Positions 27,601 through 39,500 of a stretch of 64,000 nt of DNA are shown in pieces; position 1 is the first letter of the stretch; the number at the start of each line of letters is the position of its first letter. The stretch spans positions 53,903,411 to 53,967,410 of the forward strand of contig OW203762.1 in NCBI GenBank assembly GCA_934045905.1, given 5' to 3'. Below the pieces are notes generated by a model. The model did not search any database. It was not told the origin of the DNA and saw nothing but the letters and a program-made list of their open reading frames with translations. This DNA comes from Leuctra nigra (lineage: Eukaryota; Arthropoda; Insecta; Plecoptera; Leuctridae). The position numbers and the translations under genes are program-made.

Positions 27601-29993
27601 TCGCACACCCCTAAAAATAGGTAATAGGTTACACTTTTTAATTTGGGGATGAATTTGGGCGGCTCAAGAACTATTCAGGTCAATTTAAAATAAAACAAAG
27701 ATAATGTACATCTAGGGTATAATGATTTGAGAAAAACAACAACCTACTGCACTCTTGGAACTAACTCCAGTAGTACCTAAAAGAAACCACATCAAATACA
27801 TAAAAACTCTGGATTCTTACCTAATATCGTGTTTTTTCACACTAAGACAACGCTAAGACCAAGATAAGACGGTCCACGGTAGTCCCGGGCTAGTCCGAAT
27901 TTCATATATTTTTTTAAATGTCACGTGACTGGTGCTACGACGCTCTTACCGGTGGCTAGATCTCTAGCATGCTTTGGCGGACCGCGCTATGATTTTCTTT
28001 TATTAAATCGGGACTAAGGAATTATCTTATCTCGGTCTTACTGTAAGACCGTCATAGTGAAAAGATTTTATTAGGTAAGGGTCCTGCACAATATTTCGGT
28101 GTTCCTTCTATCTGCGTCGTCAGGGGACCTATGTATTATTGAGATAAATTTCATTGGATACTCAGCCGTCTGACTTCAAAGCAAACGAAACATAATAAAC
28201 TTACGTGACAGATTGAATGCTATTTCGTTTGATTAAATGCAACGGAGATAGAAGTATCTAGGGATGGCACTTTTACCGGTTCTGAAAAAATCGGTAATTT
28301 TACCGGTAAAATTTACCGGTCAGCGGTAAATTTTGAAAAACATTGGCAGATACCAAAATATGACTAGATACCAATACAAAAATTACCCTACCTTATTATT
28401 TGACCCATTTACAAAGATTACCAGTCAGTCAGTGGTCAGGAAAATAACAATACATCTAATCAATGTTAATTGTTAATATTGACATTACTGCATTTTGATA
28501 AGGGATGATTTGATAGCTGATCGAAATAACTTACGGCAGAATAGCATTGATTCGACCAATCTAGTATGCCAATCTAGTGTTCTTTTCTCCCATAAGAGGA
28601 ATTGTCGACCATCCAATTTGATCAAGTTTCAATCGCTATGCTGTGTCTGCTAAACAAGCAAACCAGAACAAAGATTCCGACATTGGAAGTAATCGTAGGA
28701 ATTTCCATTCTGAATGATTGAGGACAACTAAAAATCAATTTAATTTATGCCTAACTACTAATGTTGTCACACTGAAGTTTACTTATAGTTTATTTATTAC
28801 TAAAATTGTGATATCTCCATTCATACATTCAAAAGGATTAGAAAAACAAAATTTACCATTTTTTTTACCGGGTGCCATCCCTAGAAGTATCTACGAAATA
28901 TTATGCAGTTTTTCTTTATTTAACGTGGTTTCTTATGTACCTACTGGAGTATGTTCCAAGAGTACTAGTTATCAAAGATAGAATATTAAGTGTGTGTGCT
29001 TGTGTGCAAAATTTTCGTTCAATATTTTAATCACTGTGAGTGTGATTATGGATGGTGCGTATTGTATAAAACTTGAAAAAGTTGAAGGCTAAAGCCTACC
29101 TAGTTGTCGGCTTTTCAAGTTTTAAACAATGAAAACGTGAACGGCTTCAAAATGTGAAAGCTCATGCGGAGAGGTCTTATTTTTTCATGAAGCACCCACC
29201 ATCTTTATGACAAACTTTGCTGTATGTTTGAACACATCAGTCGAATATATATTCAGGCAGGATGCATTGTAAGTAAGTAAGTCTTTATTATTAGCTATCA
29301 TTAGTAGCTATCACTTACTGTAGATAGTAGGTAAGTACCTACGAGGGAAACATAAATTTGTGGAAGAGTTTCAAAAATAAAGTAGGTATGAATGCTAGCT
29401 TACTCCGATGTGCAACAGGTAGGGATTTAGTTATGCTCAAAATAAATGAGTCTGCAAGGAGCCTAGGTAGTAGATATTTGCGGATATCAGTCCTCAACAC
29501 CACAAGACTGTGTTCTCATAATCTTATGGACGGAATATAGTAGACTCTGGGCATTTGCGTCGATAAATCTGGATACTTTTGAACATGCGGCTGCTAGATG
29601 ATATACCAAATCAGCCTCACCTCAGGAAGTCGCCCAGATTGCAGCAGACATTAATTCCAGTATTGCGCTCCGTACAACAGAACATCTTGTCACTCGAATC
29701 CAAGAGAGTTGGACATGATTTTGGATCCAGTACTCGGAGTTTGTCAACAAATGACTGACTGCCTCCCAATTCGCAGTCGAATGCTGAAATGTTAATTAGG
29801 TAGGTATGTAAGACAGCTCTCTAAAGACAAGAAAATGTTAAGTGTTCCAAAAGATAGAATAAAATCAATCTCATAATTTTGAAATTAATGTACCTATCGG
29901 AAAAAATAACTTACCAGAAACATTCTGCAAAAACGACACCAGAACTATGGTGAACAGCAACATAATGGGCATTGTCGACACCTTATGAGTCAT
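18691..29993 (-). CDS. Shisa-like single-pass membrane protein with PY motif
   Basis: Five minus-strand exons join perfectly in phase: 29993-29915, 29783-29621, 25467-25364, 22646-22518 and 18788-18691, giving 190 residues. Order: a signal peptide (MPIMLLFTIVLVSFLQNVS); a Cys-rich outer part with FDCELGG, the pair FCCTE and VCCN; one membrane segment (MAIMIGVGILVGILISCF) running into a Cys cluster CCCCCPCCF and the basic stop YKRR; then a Pro/Tyr/Gln-rich tail with YPVQPTYI and the PPPY motif, ending NPNF. This is the Shisa/Scotin layout. Vertebrate members act in the ER or at the cell surface, and PPxY binds WW-domain ubiquitin ligases. I cannot name the paralogue. Exons 3 and 4 are separated by about 2.7 kb and exons 2 and 3 by about 4.2 kb of repeat-rich intron. 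If the exon 4 donor is missed, the frame runs on to 22366. Confidence 0.82.
19655..20614. mobile_element. DNA element with GGTCTATTCGTTTAC ends
   Basis: The ends GGTCTATTCGTTTAC and GTAAACGAACAGACC are inverted repeats about 960 bases apart, with TA on each flank. The interior has four copies of GTTTGATAA(C/G)TC and GC-rich CGCGC stretches that break the local AT-richness. The ends resemble those of the MITE at 43766-43930. The frames across 19806-20129 belong to this element and are not host genes. Confidence 0.6.
21910..22003. repeat. Perfect 94-base palindrome with no spacer
   Basis: Two 47-base arms meet at 21956/21957 with no loop and no mismatch. The centre is GTAAAATTATAATTTTAC and the arms include TATTGGGGTATTTCGTCATG. 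The symmetry ends exactly at 21910 and 22003. It lies in the last intron of the Shisa-like gene. Confidence 0.95.
24595..24999. mobile_element. MITE with CTCAGGCGCGTAGGAAC ends
   Basis: A perfect 17-base inverted repeat CTCAGGCGCGTAGGAAC / GTTCCTACGCGCCTGAG bounds 405 bases. G and C tracts (CGGGGGGTCCCCCC, GACCCCC) near the ends and the GCGCG-containing terminus resemble the hAT-like elements at 2.7 and 9.4 kb. I cannot find a clean target duplication. The inside (about 24720-24840) resembles DNA at 29065-29165. Confidence 0.65.
25907..26194. mobile_element. hAT-like MITE, TAGGGATGTC ends, exact 8-base duplication
   Basis: The terminal repeat TAGGGATGTC / GACATCCCTA is flanked by GTACCTAC at 25899-25906 and 26195-26202. 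The interior has words of the GGGTACCCG/TCGGGT type and a poly-C run at 25981-25997 that is probably length-unstable. Confidence 0.88.
26243..26878. mobile_element. hAT-like MITE, TAGGGCTCCCAT ends, exact 8-base duplication
   Basis: The inverted ends TAGGGCTCCCAT / ATGGGAGCCCTA differ at one position. The flanks are ACTAAGTG at 26235-26242 and 26879-26886. The word GTCCCG and its complement recur near both ends. A GC-rich block (GGGGCTGTGCGCCCC, GGGGGGCCACCCCCC) lies toward the right end. No transposase. Confidence 0.88.
26941..27043. repeat. Foldback hairpin family (TTCTACAACT), copy 2
   Basis: The arms GATTCTACAACTGCATTGCT and AGCAATGCAGTTGTAGAATC are perfect inverted repeats, continuing through TCCGCTAGCAATT. 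The loop is about 20 bases around ATGTTAATCTTAT. Same design as 13869-13975. Confidence 0.85.
27103..27613. mobile_element. hAT-like MITE rich in TTCGAA, exact 8-base duplication
   Basis: The ends TAGGGGTGTGCGAATA / TATTCGCACACCCCTA are perfect inverted repeats. AAAATAGG flanks both sides (27095-27102 and 27614-27621). Words of the ATATTCGAA / TTCGAAAAT type recur many times in the first 120 and last 80 bases. Non-coding. Confidence 0.92.
27816..28079. repeat. MITE-like element with CTTACCTAATA ends
   Basis: The left end CTTACCTAATATCGTG, then TTTTTTCAC and repeated TAAGAC, is mirrored at the right by GTCTTAC, GTGAAAAGATTTTATTAGG and TAAG. Arms are imperfect. About 264 bases. Superfamily unassigned. 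Confidence 0.5.
28259..28883. mobile_element. hAT-like MITE rich in ACCGGT, exact 8-base duplication
   Basis: The ends TAGGGATGGCACTTTTACCGG and CCGGGTGCCATCCCTA (allowing small changes) are flanked by GAAGTATC at 28251-28258 and 28884-28891. The palindrome ACCGGT or its half-sites recur in the first 70 bases. No transposase frame. Confidence 0.9.
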
Positions 29994-30570
29994 CCTTGAA
30001 AATTGAGTGTAAGGTTGTTGTACTTGGCCCTTTAATTTAGTTTAATGGAAGCCTAGAAATCGTATTCACGCCTTCTCACAAAGTCTAGTAGTCAAGTACA
30101 AAGATGAAGAATACTGCCAAGGAAGAGATTCAGAGTAAATCAACTTGTTCAGATCAACAGTGCTCATTCACAAGTCACACTTTGGTCACACTCACACTCA
30201 CACACACTAACAAACAACAGCACACAGCCCAAAACCCAGCTCAGCACTCAGCAGCAGTAGAGCAGCAGCAGCTCGGTTCGGCTCAAGACTGCAACCAAAG
30301 AGTATCGATGGCGCCACTTGCTGGCCTCGTAAAATCAATCTGACGTTAAATCCCCAACATAACAAAAATATCACAAAAATATTTTTTATATTTTGATTAA
30401 TACTTTTATTTTACCTCTAACAAGTATTCCTTTTAGTTTATATAATTATGAAATCTATTTCTGTATTTAATTATATTGTGCTATAACAAACATTTATAAA
30501 AAGTTTGAATGATTAAACTTTTTAGGATTCGGTTTAAGTTGGCTAGAATGCTACAGATTGTCAAAAAAAG
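29994..30570. promoter_or_regulatory. Divergent promoter region, Shisa-like / RCHY1
   Basis: The 577 bases between the divergent start codons carry a stretch free of mobile DNA, with CA-rich and CAGCAG-rich sequence at 30175-30275. Both 5' UTRs and a possible shared promoter must lie here. No TATA box is convincing. A frame at 30104-30343 is low-complexity and not a gene. Confidence 0.45.
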
Positions 30571-33500
30571 ATGGCTGAAGAAGAAGCTGCTGGCTGTCAG
30601 CATTACAAGAGGAAGTCAAAATTTGTTGTAAGTTATGTATTAAAATTGAAGTGTTCTTTATAATTTAGATCATCTAGATTGTTTTGTCATTAGTAAGTAA
30701 AATTCAATGTGCCCTTGTCCCCAGTTCGTATGGTTCAGTGATGAGTGAGTGTTTGGAGGCCATGACCTGCTAATTCATACTACCTACCTAGGTACTACCT
30801 ACCTAGGTACCTACACTTGGCCAAACAAAACTTGAACGTTCAATAAATCTGATAGGCTGATAAATGTAAGATCGCACAATCAGAAGTCAGTCTAAGCGAT
30901 CTCATTGTCTCACTCTAGTAGGTGACCTCACATTTCAATGATATAATAACAAGCTTTGATTGGTTATATGGGACATGACCAGCAGTCTTTCAAATTTGGT
31001 CAACGTTCAATTTTTGTTTGGCCGAGTGTACCTAGGTACCTACCTACCTATAGTTTACTACCTACCTACTACCTAATAGCAGTGTTGCCGCTCACTTCAC
31101 TGAAGTTGTCACCAGATTTATCACAAACAATCCATTATTTCCAAAATCTTGTCTCCAGATTTTCAGAAACATGGAAATACTCCAATACCCTTAAAAATGG
31201 CTCCAAAACGCTTAAAGGAAGCATGAGTTAATCATTTTCGTGATTTTCGTTAACATTTACCTTCAAAAAAGCATCTGTATTATGTTGTATTATGTATGCG
31301 CTATTTTCGAAATGGGCGCATCCCCGAGCGCCGAATATGCAATTTTAAACATATTATTCGAAACAGTTAGAGCATTATAAGACCCCATCTACGGCTGCCA
31401 CCTTATCGCGGTGTTGGGGTTTGTGTTGGCCAATGATCCATTGCAGCTACGCCGGCGAGCATATCATGGCGAGCTCATGTGTAAGGGTTACCCATGCCGG
31501 ACAGATCAGTGGTGAGGCCCAGACCAAGAGCAGCCAGGGTCGGCCTAACCATGTCCTCCCTTGTATTTGCGGTCCCCTCGGGCCGGCCTCTCCCCTCGAG
31601 ATGGTGATCCCCCTGGAATCGGGTTCAGTCGGCCCGAATCCTCACACCCTCCGGTCCGTCCCCATTCCGGCCTGGCCTTCCCACCAGTGCTGGACTCTCC
31701 CGGATCGGGCCCGTTAGGTCGACCCCCTCCCCTTGCCCTCCAATTATGATCAACAAAGTTAAATATAACAATTAATGTGCGCAATATAACCTCGTCGTTG
31801 ACGCGCCATTAAACCAAACTAATCAAAAAAAATCATTATAAGAACTGCTTTCAAAATTACTGATAGCCAATAAATTATATTCGATTAATTACCGATAATA
31901 ACCAACCTAACATAATGAAAATGTAGTTTATTACCAAAAAATTAAAAGTCTCCAGAGGAGGAAAAACACCAGACTTTCGACATGTCGAAATGTCATAATT
32001 TTTGTCACCAACTAGCTATGAAAAACACCAGTTCTGGCGACAAAATCACCGGAACGGCAACACTGCCTAATAGTACAGTACTAGTACAGTATCTATCAAA
32101 AACGTGAAATAATACCACCATACATTATGATTTATATTTGTTGCTCCTTTATAAAGTCTTTTCATCATATCCGTACCATGAGATATGAGGGATTAGGTAC
32201 AAAATTAAACTATATTTAAGCTGGTGTAAGCTAAGGTACACTTGGCCAAACAATAATTGAACGTTCAATAAATCTGATAGGCTGATGAATGTAAGATCGC
32301 ACTATCAGAAGTCAGTCTACTAAGCGATCTCATTGTCTCATTCTAGTAGGTGACCTCACATTTCAATGATAATAACAAGCTTTGATTGGTTATGGGACAT
32401 GACCAGCAGTCATTCAAATTTGGTCAACGATCAATTTTTGTTTTGCCGAGTGTACCTATCTAGGTACCTACCTATTTATTTGTTTTAATAATAATAATAA
32501 TCTGTCCACTGTTTCCATCCATACAATGGGTCAGGGGTTGGGTGTTCCCACCAACACTAGGGCCGCAGGACTACTGGAGACCGGCTGGCCACGCCTGGCG
32601 TCTCCTCCTCGTCTTCTTCTTCCTCCACTTCCAATTGATCCACAAATTGCCTCCACCTTGTTCTGTCCTCCCACTGTCTCTCAGCCTCCAACTCATTCCA
32701 ACTTCCTCCTGTCTCCAAAACATCGTCCTTAATAACTCCAATCTCTCTCTCTCTCTTGGTCTTCCTACTCTACGTGGTCCCGAAGTAGCCGACTCAAACA
32801 CCCGCCGTGGCACTCGCCCTGTTCCCATCCTCTTCATGTGGCCAAACCACCGAAGCCTCTCTCTTAAACCAACTTAAATTAATTAAAGTCCATTTAGGAG
32901 CAATAAAACAACACCCTTCAGGTATAGGTAGGTACTACCTACCACAGTTGAAATTAGACTTTTGATAGCTCAAATCTGTTTCAAAGGCCGATGCACAATT
33001 GACAAACTCCGAATGCTGCCGCAACGACTAAAACGAAAACTAGAAACATGTTCAACTCTGTGCATTGTCGTGTTCCCGTCAATTGTGCATCGGTCTTTAA
33101 CCCCAAGAAATATCTAGCATTTGATGTAGAGATTGGTACTCTCACCCATCGGTTCTAAATCTGATAGGTAGGTACAGATAAGGCCTGTAGGTAGGTCCTA
33201 TATAGTAATGTTTCCTCACCATTACCTACTTGGAGTAGGTATATTCACTACAATTTTTTGCTGTTTTCAGACGCCGTGCTGCAATAAAATTTATACATGC
33301 CGATTTTGTCATGACGAGAATGAAAGTCATCCTGTGAACCGGAAGGATGTGACCGAGTTGGTTTGCACTAAGTGCGAGACTCGTCAGAAAGTCCAGGCAG
33401 AGTGTGAGAACTGCTCTCTGAGATTTGGAAAGGTAGGTATTTTCCAGTGTTGTGGAAGTTATCTACTAATACCTAGTTGATTCTAGATGCAGAAACACTC

Positions 33501-36500
33501 ATTGTTCTCACTTAACAATGGACCTGACCTTATTGTAAAAACCTACAAGTGTCAACACAAACCTCAGCTGTGGAAAGCTCTCTGTATCAAGTCTGCCGCA
33601 GAGCCAATAGACCATCAAATGTGCCTACTTTTTCATCCACTCACGGTCTATTTTTTCGGAACTAATCTTTATAAGGGCCGATCTTTCTATACTCTGCTAA
33701 ATTTTAAACAGTTGATTAGAACTATATTGTCATGGCAACAACCAATGAAAAAGTAAAAAGTATTTTTTCACATGGAAGCTCAGTTCTTTCAATGTCTGTG
33801 TTGAAGTGGAGAAACATTGTTTTCATTTAGTACCTATTACAGTAAAAGTAGTTGGTCTGCTCCTCTGTTTATTAGGCATTTACAGTATGTTGAGTGAGTG
33901 TGAGTGTACGGCTGGGTGGAGCGACCGCTCCACTAGATTACTGGGTGGTTCTGTTTGAAACTGGTTTTCAATTAAAGCACACTTGAATATTGGTTATAAT
34001 TGTTTTTATGGAGTGTCAACAATCAATAGCAACTCGATGTGGTCACTGTATGTGCTCACAACTTGGTATGAGACGACAAACAGTGATGCTAACACTTCGG
34101 AGGCATAAGGACAACTGACAAAATTCTTTCTTAGAAAGAAAAGAAGAATCATTCTTAGTCTTACGTCATCTTACACAAGCCAGAATATTGCGTCGGATGC
34201 CACACGCGCTACAGTAAAACACAAGACCCACTGTTCTCTGGCTGCACGTAGTCTGCACTGCGCACACACAACATAATCAGCAAACATACATCATGAACAT
34301 TATGTGTCATCAACTCGGAACACATGTACATGTAGCCCCATCGGCACGTGCCCGATACCACGCCATATAAACTGTGATCAATCAATTCCGTTACATGTTC
34401 ATGCATGACCGGCACAGTACAATATTTTCTCACAGCAGTGTTTGGGGAGTGTCTCGTCATAGACAACACTTATCAAACAATATAATTATTAATTATGTTT
34501 CAGTACACCTGCTTAGAATGTAAGCTGTTTGATGACGAAGACAAGAACCAGTACCACTGCAACGGATGTGGAATTTGCCGCATTGGTGGAAGGGACAAAT
34601 TTTTCCACTGCGAGAAATGTAACATGTGTCTTCCAATAAAATTGATCAACAAACATAAGGTAAGCTGCCAATGAATCCAATGATATTATTTTAAAGGTAT
34701 TTGAATGAAATGGTTTGGCTGCTGGTTAAGTTCAATTAATCCTTGTTCAATTTATTTATTTATTTATTATTTTATATAATTATTTATATATTTATTTATT
34801 AATGTGTATTTATTTATGTATACCTTGTGTAAAGGAAAATAAACTAACTAACTAACTAACAATGAAATTAGACCTCACCTGTGACCTACTAAAGGTAGAT
34901 GAAGAGTTAGCATTGACTTCATTGGATGATGCCATTACATTTTATCAGCCAATCCCTTTCTTTCTAATTGGTATCGCTTTATCATTGTTGATCATTGTTG
35001 AACGCAGGACCTAATTGATCTGATTGACGAGGGAAGTGTAGTGGACACGGCCTTTCTGGATTTTGAAAAGGCGTTCGACAAAGTCCCACATGGGAATCTA
35101 CTAAATAAATTAGCCGACATAGGCATAGATAGGAAGGTTGTCTCATGGGTTCGGGATTTCCTTAAGGGCAGGAAGCAGAGAGTAAGAGTGGGAGACCAGC
35201 TTTCAAATGAGATACAAGTCACATCAGGAGTCCCACAGGGGAGTGTCTTAGGTCCACTTCTGTTCATAATCTACATTAACGATATAGGAAATAAACTGGA
35301 TAATAAGATAAGATTGTTTGCAGATGATGCAGTTGTATATAGAAAGGCGGAGAGTAAAGAAGATGAGGACTCATTACAGAAAGACCTAAATACTCTGTGG
35401 GAATGGGCAGCTAAGAATGGAATGAAATTTAATGTAAACAAATGTCAGATAGTCAGATATACAAACAGGAAACAAGGAGAAGAACCTAACTATGAGATGG
35501 GAGGTAATAGACTTCAAAATATGGCCAAATACAAATATCTAGGTGTAGTGTTAGACAAGAGACTAAATTGGAATGATCAAGTGGATGCAGTAACAACAAA
35601 GGCGACAAGAAATCTGAATTTCGTGATGAGAAGTTTAGAAGGAGCGACAACCGAAGTGAAGGAAAAAGCGTACTTGACACTAATAAGGCCAGTGGCGGAA
35701 TATGCAGGGGCGGTGTGGGACCCACATAAAATAGGACAGATAAAGAAAGTTGAAAGTGTACAAAGGTGGGCAGCCAGGAGGGTAACAGGAAAGCTAAGGA
35801 GAAGGAAGTGGATCATTCAAGATAGGAAGGGAGAAGGAATAAACATAAGACTAAAGAGAGTGCCGGAGAGTGTCACGGAAATGATTAAGGAGCTGGGATG
35901 GAAGTCGTTAAAGGAAAGAAGAAGGGAAATGAGACTCTGCAATTTTTTCAGAGCGTACACAGGGCGTGTTGGTTGGGACGAAATTGCACATAGGATTAAG
36001 AAACCGAATTATCTGGGGCGGAAGGACCACGCGGAAAAAGTGAGACTAGTAGAATCAAAGAGAGATGTAGGGAAGTATTTATTTGTGAGAAGAACGATAT
36101 GTGACTGGAATACATTGAGTGGGGATGTTATTACGCCGTTACCAGAGGCAGTACAGGAATTTAAAGTAAGACTGGTAAAGCACAAATCAAAATGAGTGAC
36201 TTAAGGACATTAGAATAGTAAAGATTAGGACAACCATAGTTCCTTAAATAATATTCCTTTAAATTAATTAGATCTAGTTTTAGTTTTAATTTTAGTTTTA
36301 ATTATATTATACCATAACATTGTTACTATGGTTATCTTGTCCTTTGTTGTATTCTTATATCTAATATTATTATTAACATTAATCTTAACTTATCTTAAAA
36401 ATGTTACCACCTGTATGCCATACAATTTGTAACTAATAAATCAATCATTGAGTAGGTACTACTTAAGCCCGATTTACATGGTACAATTTCTTGAACAACT

Positions 36501-39500
36501 TCTGTGTCACATTTCCATTTTTCATACAATTTTGTATTTACACGACGCAACTTTCTGTCACAGAACTTAAAACATGTTCTCCTTCAAGAAATGTGACAAA
36601 GACTTTGTCAAAGACTGTGTCACAGAAGTTGTTCAATAAATGTGGCCGTGTTAATCGAGCTTTACTACACTACGTACAAACAACTTGTATCCGACAGATG
36701 TCAAACTGGGTTGCTTGGTTGTAGGTCTCTGAGGCACATTGCTCCAGAATATTAGTAGGTAACAGGCCAATAATTTAGGATCAGTTAACTTGGTGAGGTG
36801 GCACAAAGATATTAATTACCGTGTGACACCTTATGAAAATGACTTAGAAGGCCCGGTCGGTGGTACAAACAACGTCCCGATAAAATTAGTGGCAGGATTT
36901 ATTGGTGAAACCTTGGCACCAGCCAATGAAACACAGTCATCTAGACCGCTAGTGAACTTTATCTTACTTATCGGGACATCGTACAACCGGGCCTCATTAT
37001 ATTTTCCTTTGGTTCATTGGGATTCAGTAAGATTGTCTCTCCACTGTTTATAGGTACCCTTCTTGACCTTCAGTTCAACCCTGTCCCCTGGTGGACCTTT
37101 CTTTACTTACTAATATTGTGGTTTTTCATGCTAACAATAACACCACTCTAGAGTCTAGACCTATCATGGTCAGTCAGCAAACCAAAAACTATCTTTTGTT
37201 TCAAAAAGTTTTACAACCTCATGATCAAAAGATTTTCTAGATTTATCGAAGCTAGTGCATAGAGTCTACTGGATTCCGTCCAATAGATTATTAGCATATG
37301 GTCTTGTTGAGTTGAACACCGACATGTGCAAATATCTATCTACTTGTGGACAAAACTTCTATTGAGCATGAGGCTACGATCAACACTCTTTACAGGGATT
37401 GGCAACAAGCAAACCAATCACCGGATGTAGAGTTTGGTCATTGAACAAAACACGCATAATATGCTCTCGTGACACATGTCTTTATCTTTCAAGAAGGCAC
37501 TGGATACCGTAGATGTCTTTGCTTTTTCTTTGTCAATGACCTGTCAAAATCAAAATGTAGCAATGATCGGCACAGTTTGTTGAAGCTTGAGATAATAAAG
37601 GTAATAATTCAATAAGTTACTTCATTTATTAATCAAATATCACGCAAACATTTCCATTATTTTGTGATTCAAGTAATATGCAAATATGTAATGCGCGCGA
37701 ATACACGTCATGTGATGGTGCCATGTTTTTCACTCTGGCGGCATTATATAAAGCAACCCAAAAGTGTGTGTGCAATGCGTGTGCAAAACAAAATTTAAAA
37801 CTATACATTCACCGCGTCCGTTGAACATTGGTCTTATGGGAATGACGTCACATGCGCAGACTGGTTGCTAATACCTGTAAAGAGTGTTGATCGTAGCATG
37901 AAGGTACGTTTACAGCTTGACGTTCGGCGCTCGACGCTCATTGCTAGCGCTGAAAGATGAACATGGTTTATCCTTGACCTTGAATGCCAGCGCTCGGCGT
38001 TAGCCAATCAGGAGGCTCAACGGCGAGCGCTGAACACCGAGCTGTAAACGCACCTTGAGGCTGTAAGCCTTAAGATTTAACACTGTCACCATAACAACCA
38101 CTTTTCACTAGCCTGAACAAAAACTATATCATTTCGATCTGAAATCATTTCATTTTCTTATGGTAGTGAAATGATTTCTGACCGAAATGCGTGACAATTT
38201 TCTCATCTCAATGTTAGAGCTATTCACGGCCTCCTTGGGTGAATAACATTAGATGAGAAAATTATCTTGTTACAAGAAAGTTGTCATTTTATTTTTATGT
38301 GACCACACCCCTGGGCCCTGATTCTATAACTCCATTGCGACCGCTTAGCAATTATTTCAATGTTAATCCTTATGGAAGAAATTGCTAAGCGGTCGCAATG
38401 GAGTTATAGAATCCCACCTCTGGTCAACATTACTGTAAGCAGGGTTGGCAAAAAGCCGGCTTTTTCTAATAAAAGCCAGGCAAGCGGTTAAAACCGGTTT
38501 AAACCGGCTTTTTCTGGTTTAAACCACATACATTAAAAAAATGTGTTTCAGCAATTTTGTACCAAAATATTGAGGTATAGGTAAAGAACAATTAATTGTA
38601 AATATTATCAATTGAATATACCTACAAATTAATTATTAATTCAGTTATTATTAGGTAGTAAATGTTTAATATTCACGCAATGTAAATTTGACTGACGACA
38701 TTTTGTAAGAAAAGTTAGCTGAATTAAAAAAAAATGATCAAGGCAAAACTTGAATTGAGGCAAATTTTTGGCAAAAATACCAAACATTTTGGTCCCAACC
38801 CAACCATGCAAAGTTTTAAGTTGAGGTCAAACGGTCTCAGTTTAAATTTCAAAAATCACATGATCCTGTTCCAAAACGATCCCAGTGACCACTTAGATTA
38901 TATTTGTAGTAGATATGTGTGCAAAATTTCAGATCGATTAGTTAAATTGTTTGATCTGGGCACAGCTGACAAAAAACAAAACAAAAATCAGAGAAAGTGT
39001 CATAAGAGTACATACCGTGGGGATGCTATCTCAATAATAACAACCAAATTTGTCAAGTCAATAATATCAATCTATAGTTAATAATGTGTCAAATACATAA
39101 CTGAAATAAAATGAGTTTTAGCCACTGGCTGAAATTATTTTATCCAGACCGGTTTTAACCGGTTAAAACCATGGTTTAAACCGGGGGGTGGCTAAAACTT
39201 GCCAACCCTGACTGTAAGCCCAGTCCACTCCAGCAACATTTGGCTGAACTCGGTTCTACACATGTGCAGAGTCAACTTTTCATCTCCAAAGTGACACTGC
39301 ACACGAGCAGAACCTAGTTGATCAACTAAACGTTTCTAGTATTATCCAGTAGATGAACATTCAATGAAATATGGTCCAATTCCAAGGCCTGTAGATATGC
39401 AAATGAACTCCCGAACTTGTTACAATTGTTCAACTTGAATTGAATTTGTGTTGTTTTCAGTGTGTTGAAAATGTGTCTCGCTCCAATTGTCCTGTGTGTC

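Noticed and set aside
30104..30343. 79-codon frame in the Shisa-like/RCHY1 promoter region
   Set aside because: Low-complexity Gln/Thr/His composition from CA and CAG repeats; more likely 5' UTR or promoter DNA.
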